The notes below the pieces were generated by a model. It had not been told where the DNA came from. It did not search any database and saw nothing but the letters and a program-made list of their open reading frames with translations. A stretch of DNA of 48,280 nt from assembly GCA_017616165.1 (NCBI GenBank), contig JAFZYR010000003.1, forward strand, positions 1-48,280. The letters are read 5' to 3'. Made by a program: the position numbers and the translations under genes. This document shows, in pieces, positions 26,158 to 34,099 of this stretch. The first letter of the stretch is position 1. The number at the start of each line of letters is the position of its first letter. The DNA comes from Treponema sp. Its GTDB lineage: Bacteria > Spirochaetota > Spirochaetia > Treponematales > Treponemataceae.

Positions 26158-26164
26158 TATAAAA

Positions 26165-27394
26165 ATGGCTAAAAAAATTCCTATTACTTTACTTTGTGGT
26201 TACCTGGGAGCCGGTAAGACTACCCTTTTGAACCGCGTTCTTACTAACCAGAAGGGCTACAAGGTTGCGGTTATTGTTAATGATATTGGTGAGGTGAACG
26301 TAGACGAACGCCTTATTTCTAAAGAAGCAAAAATTGAAGATTCAAGCAGTCTTGTTCCGCTTACAAACGGCTGTATCTGCTGTACGCTCAAAACAGATAT
26401 GGTAAATCAGATTGAAAACCTTATGAAGAGCGGCAAGTTTGATTATATTTTGATTGAAGCCAGCGGTGTGTGCGAGCCAATGCCTATTGCACAGGCTATT
26501 GAAACTATTGAAATTGGTAAGCTTGATAACGTTGTTGGTGTTGTTGATGCAAGCCGCCTTGTTGAAGAATTTGACGAAGGAAAGGCACTTCTTAAAGAAG
26601 GAATTGACGAAGAAGATATTGAGTCGCTTTTGATTCAGCAGATTGAATTCTGTTCTACCTTGATTGTAAACAAGCGCGACCTTGTTACCGACGAGCAGAT
26701 GAAAATGGTTCGTGCAGTAATCAATAAAATTCAGCCTAGTGTAAAGGTTTTTGAAACAACAAAGTGCGAGGTTCCTGTAGAAGAAATTATTGGAACAGAC
26801 CGCTTTGATTTTGAAACTGTTTATGCAAGTGCAGGCTGGGTAAAGGCACTGGAAGAAGATGAGGAAAAAGAAGAGCATGATCATGAGGGCCCTTCGAGAG
26901 CCTCAGGGACCCCGGAGCATCATGAACATGACCACGACGACGATGATGATCACGACGAACACGAGCATCATCACGATCACGACCATAAACACCATCATCA
27001 TGAGCACAAGCACGAAGGCGAAAGCGAAGATGAATATGGAATAGGCTCGTTTGTTTATTACCGCCGCCGTCCGTTTAACCGCGAAAAGCTGGACCGCTTT
27101 GCAAGTGCCTGGCCACGCAACATCATCCGTTCAAAGGGTGTTGTATGGTTCAGCGACGAAGACGACATGGCATACGTTTTGGAAACAAGCGGACGCCAGA
27201 TTCAGGCAGGCTATTCAGGAAACTGGCTTGCTTCCTGCCCTCCTGCAGAACAAAAGCGCGTGCTCGAAGAAGAACCGGAAATGAAAAAGGACTGGGACGA
27301 AAAGGTTGGCGACCGCATGATTAAGATGGTTGTTATTGGACGCCATCTTAATAAGGAAGAAATCTGTAAAAATCTGGATGCATGTCTGGATTAA
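26165..27394 (+). CDS. COG0523 (CobW/ZigA-like) metal-binding GTPase
   Basis: A 409-residue G3E GTPase of the metallochaperone group that supplies zinc or other metals to client enzymes. Walker A is GYLGAGKTTL (about 12-21); the metal-binding CxCC motif appears as GCICC; NKRD is the guanine-specificity motif. A His/Asp-rich linker (about 238-280) joins the CobW C-terminal domain (YYRRRPFNREKLDRF...). Residues 241-250 (EGPSRASGTP) are encoded by a repeat inserted inside this linker. The start MAKKIP follows GAAGGAG. The client is unknown. Confidence 0.9.
   Translation: MAKKIPITLLCGYLGAGKTTLLNRVLTNQKGYKVAVIVNDIGEVNVDERLISKEAKIEDSSSLVPLTNGCICCTLKTDMVNQIENLMKSGKFDYILIEASGVCEPMPIAQAIETIEIGKLDNVVGVVDASRLVEEFDEGKALLKEGIDEEDIESLLIQQIEFCSTLIVNKRDLVTDEQMKMVRAVINKIQPSVKVFETTKCEVPVEEIIGTDRFDFETVYASAGWVKALEEDEEKEEHDHEGPSRASGTPEHHEHDHDDDDDHDEHEHHHDHDHKHHHHEHKHEGESEDEYGIGSFVYYRRRPFNREKLDRFASAWPRNIIRSKGVVWFSDEDDMAYVLETSGRQIQAGYSGNWLASCPPAEQKRVLEEEPEMKKDWDEKVGDRMIKMVVIGRHLNKEEICKNLDACLD
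26886..26913. repeat. Second short interspersed repeat, copy 2, inside a coding region
   Basis: Exact 28-bp inverted copy of 4476-4503, read in frame as part of residues 241-250 of the COG0523 GTPase. Confidence 0.88.
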
Positions 27395-27415
27395 TCATAC
27401 CGGGGAGATTCCCTT

Positions 27416-28867
27416 ATGAAAAAAATATTGATGAGCGGCGCAGCTTGTGCACTTGATCTTGGAGACGGAAGCGAACGCGGATTATATGTAAACCAGGATT
27501 ATATTTTACAAAAGCTGCACAAGATTCACCGCGGCATAAGTCTTATGTACACGTACTACCCTAACGACAAGGAGTGGCCTGTACGTGCCTGCGAAATTGA
27601 TAAGGGAACTGAACCAAAGGGAACCTGGGATTCTCCCTACGAAAATTATTTTCCATACCGTGGCGGACGCGAAGGCTTGCGTGATGGTGAGCCCTTCTGC
27701 TTTATGAAGGAAATACGCCGTCACGGAATGGATGTTGTTCTTACCATTACAATTGACCCCCACTTAAAGGAAGAAGATATTATTCTGCTTGCAAAGGATT
27801 TGCGTCCCTATGGCCGTGTGCTTTTGCGTGTAAACCATGAATGCACAGGAGCGTGGTTCTGCTATACAAGGCGTGCCACCTACCAGGAAATTGCAGACTT
27901 TTTTGTTATGGTGTGCCGGGTAATGCATAAATATGCTCCAAACGTAAAAATGATTTTATGTGCGGGCATGTGGCAAAAGGCTACCGGCAAGCTTGAAATG
28001 GAAGATATTTTTTTAGAAGCCCACAAGGCTGCAGATATCTGGAGCTGTGATAACTATCTTTCGCTCAACTGGGGCTGGCCTAATGTTGTTGCCAAAAAAG
28101 GCGGAACACTTTTTGCTTCTTATAACAACGACGATGTTTACTACAGATTTAAAAGAACCCTTGACCGTCTGCGCTTTATAACCGGACAGAATAAGCCTAT
28201 GGTTTTGAGCGAAATGAATGCCGACGGTGATGTAAACGGACCTTACGCTCAGGCTGCAAAGCTGCACGACTTTATGGAAAAGCTCCAGAAGGATGAGGAC
28301 AAATGGCTTAGTGCAATGACGCTGTATCAGTTCCGCGACGACGGACGCCTTGGTCTTGAGGTTACAGACCCTAACAATTGCGAGGTTGGTATTGAGCAGC
28401 CACTGCTTGCAAGCTACAGAGAAGATTTACATAAACCGTTCTTTAGCCAAAAGCTGCAGGAGGCCGGTGATGTTGAGCTTCCTGCAAAGCTGCGCTGGTC
28501 CAGCTCAGAAGATGCCGAAGGCGTAGAAATGGACATTCATATAGAAAAAAATCCGCATTTTGCAGAGCTTTACTTTAACGGACCGTTGCGCGACTCAAAC
28601 CTGCTTATGGAATTTGGCGGCTGGTGGTTTTACAAAGCTCCGGGAGTTAAATTTATTGACCTTATGAGCTGGTTTTTTGAACATAAAATTACCCTGCCGG
28701 TTGACATGAAGCTTCGTATTTTTATGCCGCCGGCCGACGGACTTAATTATCCGGAAAATGGCGGCAACCCTTTTGAGGCACCCGACGGAGACTGGATGAA
28801 CAATTACTACACTGTGCTGCCTGGATTGCCGGAAGTAAGAATAGAATACGAGCCACTTGGAATATAG
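27416..28867 (+). CDS. Glycoside hydrolase-like TIM-barrel protein (GH26-like)
   Basis: A 483-residue protein with features of clan GH-A hydrolases, most like GH26 beta-mannanases. The presumed acid/base E142 is in RVNHECTGAWF and the presumed nucleophile E266 in VLSEMNADGD. The C-terminal 150 residues (about 340-483) look like a beta-sandwich accessory domain. There is no signal peptide, so it acts on imported oligosaccharides or in another cytoplasmic role. It is followed after 8 bp by an SGNH esterase and is probably cotranscribed with it. The exact substrate is not clear. Confidence 0.65.
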   Translation: MKKILMSGAACALDLGDGSERGLYVNQDYILQKLHKIHRGISLMYTYYPNDKEWPVRACEIDKGTEPKGTWDSPYENYFPYRGGREGLRDGEPFCFMKEIRRHGMDVVLTITIDPHLKEEDIILLAKDLRPYGRVLLRVNHECTGAWFCYTRRATYQEIADFFVMVCRVMHKYAPNVKMILCAGMWQKATGKLEMEDIFLEAHKAADIWSCDNYLSLNWGWPNVVAKKGGTLFASYNNDDVYYRFKRTLDRLRFITGQNKPMVLSEMNADGDVNGPYAQAAKLHDFMEKLQKDEDKWLSAMTLYQFRDDGRLGLEVTDPNNCEVGIEQPLLASYREDLHKPFFSQKLQEAGDVELPAKLRWSSSEDAEGVEMDIHIEKNPHFAELYFNGPLRDSNLLMEFGGWWFYKAPGVKFIDLMSWFFEHKITLPVDMKLRIFMPPADGLNYPENGGNPFEAPDGDWMNNYYTVLPGLPEVRIEYEPLGI

Positions 28868-28875
28868 GATTTTTT

Positions 28876-30015
28876 ATGAAACTTGAATTTGATGAGCTTA
28901 AATGGTATGGACGCAATTTTGACAACAATGATGTACGCTATTTTAATTATTCATTAAGCGGCTTTGAATTTTGCTTTACAGGAACAAGGGCTGTTGCAAC
29001 CATTTTGAGCGACCCTTCAAACCAGAAGGACACAGAGCACGGAATAATTGGCGTTTATATTACAGAGCTTACCTCTCCCGAAAAATACAAGGGCGACTCC
29101 TTCTGGGATAATTTTCCGTTTGTAAAAGAAAGCAAAGCTCCAGAAGGCTTTAAAGAACCTATCCGTGTTTCGCTGGATCAGACCCAGAATGAAATTACAC
29201 TTTTTCAGTCAGAAATAGAAAAGACAGTTGTAATTAAGGTCTTGAAGCTGAGCGAATGCGCCTTTGGTTATGCAGGCTTACAAAGGCTTGAAATTGAAGG
29301 AACTGTCCGCAAGGGCAGAATCATAGACAGCAAGGCTCATCCAAAAATTGAATTTATTGGCGACAGCATTACCTGCGGCTACGGTGTAGAAGGCATCTGG
29401 GAAAAAGATACCTTCTGTACAAGCCAGGAACGTCCGGACAAGGCTTATGCCTTTTTGACAGCACGCTCGCTCAAGGCAGAGTTTCAGCTGTGTTCCTGGA
29501 GCGGCATTGGAATTACTTCCAACTATGTGGACCCTGCAACCGTAAACCTGCCCGATACTCACTGGCTCATGCCTGCCTGCTGGCCGTACACAGACAAAAG
29601 CGGAGAGCTTCGCGTTCATGCAGAACCACACGTATGGGACCAGAGCCGCTTTAGTCCGGACATTGTAGTAATTAATCTTGGAACAAATGATATTAGCTGG
29701 GTGCGCGGAATAGAAGAGCGTCGCCTTGCATACGTTGCAGGTCTGCGTCAGTTTATAGAAGCCGTACACCGCCGTAGCCCTGATGCAAAAATCTGCTGCT
29801 GCCTTGGAATTATGGGACAGGAGCTTTGTGCATCTGTAGAAGAAGCGTGCAAGCTTTTTTCAAGGGATTTTCCGAGCGTGCCGGTAAAAACAGTGCGCTT
29901 TGATTTACAAAAGGAGTCGGACGGCATTGGTGCAGACTGGCATCCGTCGCCGGTTACACATAAAAAAGCCGCCAAAAAGCTGAGTAAAGAGCTGAAGGAC
30001 TGGGTTAACGAGTAA
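28876..30015 (+). CDS. SGNH/GDSL esterase, carbohydrate esterase family 2-like
   Basis: A 379-residue esterase. An N-terminal beta-sandwich (about 1-145) is followed by an SGNH domain: FIGDSITCGYG with S164, INLGTNDISW and D354-x-H356 in ADWHPSPVTH. This order is typical of CE2 acetyl esterases that deacetylate plant polysaccharides. No signal peptide is seen. Together with the GH26-like gene it suggests intracellular handling of acetylated mannan-type oligosaccharides. The 3' end overlaps the convergent argA gene by 11 nt. Confidence 0.82.
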   Translation: MKLEFDELKWYGRNFDNNDVRYFNYSLSGFEFCFTGTRAVATILSDPSNQKDTEHGIIGVYITELTSPEKYKGDSFWDNFPFVKESKAPEGFKEPIRVSLDQTQNEITLFQSEIEKTVVIKVLKLSECAFGYAGLQRLEIEGTVRKGRIIDSKAHPKIEFIGDSITCGYGVEGIWEKDTFCTSQERPDKAYAFLTARSLKAEFQLCSWSGIGITSNYVDPATVNLPDTHWLMPACWPYTDKSGELRVHAEPHVWDQSRFSPDIVVINLGTNDISWVRGIEERRLAYVAGLRQFIEAVHRRSPDAKICCCLGIMGQELCASVEEACKLFSRDFPSVPVKTVRFDLQKESDGIGADWHPSPVTHKKAAKKLSKELKDWVNE

Positions 30016-31279
30016 GCCTAAACACCTTCGAGTTCCTTTGTGGAGTCCACTTGGCACGGCGCTCCTGAGGAAGGGTTTCTACACTGTCTTCTACAAAGCC
30101 GATTTTTTCAAACCAGTCGGCAGCCTGTGTTGTCATAATAAAGATTGATGAGGCACCCTTAGAGCGCGCACTTTTGATAAGGCTTTCTACAAGGTCCGGT
30201 CCAATTCCCATATGGCTAAAGGCTTCATCAACTGCAACAGCGGCAATTTCAAACTGACCGTCCGGGTATTTGTGAAGGGCGGCACAGGCTCTTACACCAC
30301 CGTCAATTTCGTAAACAACAAAATCCTTTGACGAGCTTGCCAGATCACTTTCGGTACGAGGCAAAAGCTTTCCGCTTTGAATAAATGGAGTCATCAGCGC
30401 AAGAACTGCAGGAACATCGGACTGCTCCATTGCACGTATTCTTCCGTAATTGCTGGTGTAAATCATGGTGCCCGAACCAAGGTCGCTGAATATTTCGGTA
30501 AGAAGAACTCCATCCTGGTTTGTATCAAGAATGTGGGAACGATTAACACCGTTAAGACAGGCTTCCTTTGCAAGCTCAAGAATACCGTTTACTTCGGGCT
30601 GTGTACCGCCTTTAACAAAGCTGTCCAACTCTTCTATATTCATTGCAGGAATTATCTGTCCGTCCTTTTGAATTGAAGCATTCTGTCCCATAAGGAAAAA
30701 GAGCTTGTCTGCCTTGAGTGCAACTGCAACCTGCTGGGCCAGCAGCATGGACGAAATATTATACGGGCGTCCTGTAGAGCTCCAGCCTATACACGGAAAA
30801 ATCGGAATAAAGCCGTCATCCAAAACTACCTTGAGCGACTGTGTATCAAGGCGGTCAATTTCTCCGGCAGTTCCATAATCAAAGCCGTTTACAACACCCT
30901 TGGCGCGCGAACGAACCCAGTTGCCAATGACAGCGGTAATTCCGTTTGCTGCAAGATTTGTCATTACTGTATTTGAAACATCAAAGGCGGCCATTTTTAC
31001 AAGCGGCATTGCGTCTTCGTTTGTTACGCGGATATTATCTTTATAAGACCATTCAATTCCTTCGTTGGAAAGCACCTGATCAATTCTCTGACGTGCACCA
31101 GGAATAATTACAACCTTAAGTCCTGCCTGATGCAAAAGTGCTATGTCGCGTATGTGCAGAGGAAAAAGCGGAGAGGAAATTGTTTTATCATCAAGGTAAA
31201 TAACTACCACTGCCCCCATAAACTTCTGGAGGTAGCGGATTACGTCCCTTATGCTTTCGGCCTTTTTTGAATTACTCAT
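30005..31279 (-). CDS. argA: N-acetylglutamate synthase (amino-acid N-acetyltransferase)
   Basis: A 424-residue enzyme with an N-terminal amino-acid-kinase domain (about 20-285; VVIIPGARQRID, RAKGVVNGFDYG) and a C-terminal GNAT domain (about 290-424; EFDxAAVAVDxAFxxMGIG pattern with QFEIAAVAVDEAF). It makes N-acetylglutamate, the first step of arginine synthesis. The start at MSNSKK is chosen because TATAAT lies 6 nt upstream (leaderless). An alternative ATG at 31318 overlaps the preceding stop codon (ATGA) and would add 13 residues. An ornithine carbamoyltransferase-like gene is at 4881. Confidence 0.88.
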   Translation of the reverse strand: MSNSKKAESIRDVIRYLQKFMGAVVVIYLDDKTISSPLFPLHIRDIALLHQAGLKVVIIPGARQRIDQVLSNEGIEWSYKDNIRVTNEDAMPLVKMAAFDVSNTVMTNLAANGITAVIGNWVRSRAKGVVNGFDYGTAGEIDRLDTQSLKVVLDDGFIPIFPCIGWSSTGRPYNISSMLLAQQVAVALKADKLFFLMGQNASIQKDGQIIPAMNIEELDSFVKGGTQPEVNGILELAKEACLNGVNRSHILDTNQDGVLLTEIFSDLGSGTMIYTSNYGRIRAMEQSDVPAVLALMTPFIQSGKLLPRTESDLASSSKDFVVYEIDGGVRACAALHKYPDGQFEIAAVAVDEAFSHMGIGPDLVESLIKSARSKGASSIFIMTTQAADWFEKIGFVEDSVETLPQERRAKWTPQRNSKVFRLTR

Positions 31280-31314
31280 ATTGTGATTATAACGAATTTG
31301 TCCCATGCTAGTCA

Positions 31315-32448
31315 TCATTTTTTGTTAATCTTAAGCCAGTTCCAGAATTCCGGATCCTCCTGGCCTACACGCCAAAAGCCAATCTTTTTTACACCAGCGG
31401 TCTCATACATGCGCATAAGTGCCACATCAGAATAAGCGTCATTAAAATAGCCGGTAACATCAACCTGAGTTGTGTACTGCACCTTTGGTATATCATTTTC
31501 GTAGGTTATTTCTTCTACGCCGTTTGCCACCATCATGCGGTTTAGGCGCGAAAAATAATAAGCCCCCTCTGTAGCCTGTGCAGCCCAGAAGCGTCCGTAA
31601 AAAGGAATACCCATAATCAGCTTTTTTTCGGGGATTGTTTTTCTTGCGTATTCCACAACCCTTTTACACCAGTCTACAGATGCAATTGGGCCAGGCTCAC
31701 TTGAGGACCAGTGTTCATCATAGGCCATGACAAAAACGCGGTCGCAGTAGCTGGCAATTTCGGTATACGGATATATATCATCGGTAAGCTTTTTTACGCG
31801 GGCAGGAACACAAACCGAAAACCATTTGGCCTGTCCAAGCATGTAACGAAGGTCTGCTATAAAGGTCAAAAAATGCTTGCGGTCACGCGCTGGTACAAGT
31901 TCAAAATCAATCTGAACTCCGTCATAGGGAGCAGCGGCTTTTACAATTGCCTTGAGCAGGGTTTTGCGCACTCCGTAATCGGGATTAATTACAAAATGAG
32001 TAAGGGAACGGCTGTCGCAAACAACAACAAGATGGCAGCGGGCCTTTCCGGTTTTGAGTCTGGAACGCACTGGGACCGAAGTAAGCTCGCCGTAACAGTT
32101 TATTTCTGCAGCAAAATAACAAACGTCTGTAATAGGAAGAGACGAATTATATTCATCCTCGCGGCCGTTTGAAACATAACCCCACGACTCTGCAAATTCA
32201 ACGGGCTTTCCTTCTACAGGTCTTAGGGTATAAAGCTGGGTTGGAGGAAGAGGCTCTTCGCTTTCTGTCTGCTCTTCTTCTGAAAGTTCAATTTCTTCTT
32301 CGGCTTCGGCAGACTGCTCCAAAAGCTCCAGCTGCTGTAAATCCTCTAAATCCTTTTTTCCTTTTGCAAAAAGAGGACTTATAAAAAATGTTAATATTAA
32401 AAGTGCAAGGCACGCTGTAACTGCTGATTTATAAAAAACTCTGTTCAT
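31315..32448 (-). CDS. Exported glycoside hydrolase family 18 protein
   Basis: A 377-residue protein with a signal peptide (about 1-28, ending SPLFA), a Glu-rich low-complexity stretch (33-68) and a GH18 barrel. The catalytic motif DGVQIDFE ends in E183, and FVMAYDEHW and the C-terminal GFWRVGQED are typical. It may act on chitin or peptidoglycan-like glycans, as in the YaaH/SleL group. There is no Shine-Dalgarno. The start is only 30 bp from the divergent ABC gene. The stop is just before argA. Confidence 0.85.
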   Translation of the reverse strand: MNRVFYKSAVTACLALLILTFFISPLFAKGKKDLEDLQQLELLEQSAEAEEEIELSEEEQTESEEPLPPTQLYTLRPVEGKPVEFAESWGYVSNGREDEYNSSLPITDVCYFAAEINCYGELTSVPVRSRLKTGKARCHLVVVCDSRSLTHFVINPDYGVRKTLLKAIVKAAAPYDGVQIDFELVPARDRKHFLTFIADLRYMLGQAKWFSVCVPARVKKLTDDIYPYTEIASYCDRVFVMAYDEHWSSSEPGPIASVDWCKRVVEYARKTIPEKKLIMGIPFYGRFWAAQATEGAYYFSRLNRMMVANGVEEITYENDIPKVQYTTQVDVTGYFNDAYSDVALMRMYETAGVKKIGFWRVGQEDPEFWNWLKINKK

Positions 32449-32478
32449 AATTTAATTATCGGTATAAAATACGGTTAT
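32449..32478. promoter_or_regulatory. 30-bp divergent spacer with back-to-back -10 boxes
   Basis: GATAAT (minus, 32460-32455) is 6 nt from the GH18 ATG and TAAAAT (plus, 32465-32470) is 8 nt from the ABC ATG. The -35 regions would have to lie inside the opposing gene starts, so the promoters overlap and both mRNAs look leaderless. Confidence 0.5.
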
Positions 32479-34029
32479 ATGAAAACCAATAGCTTGATTT
32501 GCATCAAAAACTGCCGTATTGAAAATTCGCGCAGAACTATTATAGAAAAAATTGACTGGGAAATGCATTCCGGGGAAAAATGGCTTGTAATTGGCCCAAA
32601 CGGAGGCGGAAAAGCCGACTTTTTTAATGCACTTTCCGGTGAAACAGGCCTTAAATTTACTCCAAACAGTGACAGTGCAGAAAGCGTTTCTCTTTTTTCA
32701 AATGCCTTTACAGGTTCAACTGAAATTGTGTCTCTGGAAAAAGCAGCCAGAATCATTCAGGAAGAACGCGAAAATGACGAAAGCGACTATCTGGAAAGCG
32801 GTGTAGATATTGGGCGCACAGGACGTGTTTTTATAAGCGAACGCCTGCAGCCCGCCGATACCCCCGCCACTATTGATACCCTGCCGGAGGTTGAGCTTAC
32901 AGGCATTCAAAAAATACTGGACCGCGGGCTAAAATACATGTCTACCGGAGAAATCCGCCGGACCCTGCTTGCCCGCGCCCTTTTGAGCGGTAAAAAGCTT
33001 TTGCTGCTTTCGGATCCGTTTGCAGGCCTTGATGCAGAGAGCCGTAAAATCCTTTTTGATTTTGTAAATAACGCCGGAACTGAACCTGCCATCATACTTG
33101 GAATGGAACGCTGGCACGAAATACCGGACAATATTTCTCATGTTCTGGAATTTACAGCCAAGAGCATAAGCTTTTGCGGTACCAGGGCAGAATACAAAAA
33201 GCTTATGCAGGAACGTCTGGGAGACCAGCAGAAAAAGCTTGGCGAACAAAAAAGCAGCTTTACAAAGCTGTACACCACCACCAAAGAAGAAACCGATGTA
33301 ACCGGAAAAACAACTGCAGCCAAGGACGATATTCCTCTTGTTCAGATGACAAACGTAAACGTAAGCTGGAGCGACAACCACGTACTGCGTAACCTTAGCT
33401 GGACTGTAAACAAGGGCGAGCACTGGCTTATCCGTGGACCAAACGGCAGCGGAAAAACAACTCTTCTGGAGCTCATAACTGGCGACAATATGCAGGTTTT
33501 CTGCAACGACGTAAGGCTTTTTGGAATAAAACGCGGGTCGGGAGAATCTATCTGGGATATAAAAAAGCATCTTGGAATTGTTTCGTACCGTCTGCACGTA
33601 GAATACAGAATGCTTGGCGGAACAAGCCTTGAAAACGTAATAATTTCGGGCTTCAGAGACTCAATAGGACTTTACGAGGCTGCAACCGATACAGAGCTTG
33701 CGCTTGCAAAAAAGTGGCTGGACATGGGGGGCTTTGCCGGACGCGAAAAGGACACCTTTGGCAGTCTTAGCTACGGAGAACAGCGCGCAATCCTTATTCT
33801 TCGTTCTGCAGTAAAATGCCCTTCCCTGCTTATTCTGGATGAGCCCTGCCATGGTCTGGACGAAAGCTACCGGGCAAAAATCCTCCATCTTATGGAGCTT
33901 ATAGGCGAAGGCGGAACAACTACCATGCTGCATGTAACTCATGATATGACAGAAAAGCTGCCCTGCGAAAAAAAGACGCTTGAGCTTATGCCGGAATGCG
34001 ACCCTATGTACCGTATAATTGCCTCATAA
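32479..34029 (+). CDS. Double ABC ATPase, ModF/PhrA-like
   Basis: A 516-residue soluble protein with two ABC domains. Domain 1 has a weak P-loop (GPNGGGKADF, Ala in place of Ser/Thr) and Walker B LLLLSDPFAGLD, with signature STGEIRRTLLARAL. Domain 2 is complete: GPNGSGKTTL, signature LSYGEQRAIL, Walker B LLILDEPCHGLD. This layout matches ModF of E. coli, linked to molybdate, but no mod genes are near, so the role is open. There are no membrane helices. It is divergent from the GH18 gene and followed by the first chemoreceptor. Confidence 0.8.
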   Translation: MKTNSLICIKNCRIENSRRTIIEKIDWEMHSGEKWLVIGPNGGGKADFFNALSGETGLKFTPNSDSAESVSLFSNAFTGSTEIVSLEKAARIIQEERENDESDYLESGVDIGRTGRVFISERLQPADTPATIDTLPEVELTGIQKILDRGLKYMSTGEIRRTLLARALLSGKKLLLLSDPFAGLDAESRKILFDFVNNAGTEPAIILGMERWHEIPDNISHVLEFTAKSISFCGTRAEYKKLMQERLGDQQKKLGEQKSSFTKLYTTTKEETDVTGKTTAAKDDIPLVQMTNVNVSWSDNHVLRNLSWTVNKGEHWLIRGPNGSGKTTLLELITGDNMQVFCNDVRLFGIKRGSGESIWDIKKHLGIVSYRLHVEYRMLGGTSLENVIISGFRDSIGLYEAATDTELALAKKWLDMGGFAGREKDTFGSLSYGEQRAILILRSAVKCPSLLILDEPCHGLDESYRAKILHLMELIGEGGTTTMLHVTHDMTEKLPCEKKTLELMPECDPMYRIIAS

Positions 34030-34044
34030 AAAACTTAAAACGGT

Positions 34045-34073
34045 TTGTCATTTTTTTGATAGTATTCTATAAT
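34045..34073 (+). promoter_or_regulatory. Promoter of the first chemoreceptor gene
   Basis: TTGTCA (34045-34050) and TATAAT (34068-34073) are 17 bp apart. The gene follows with a GGAG site before ATG at 34100. Confidence 0.65.
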
Positions 34074-34099
34074 ACAAAGATACAATTATTGGAGAAAAT

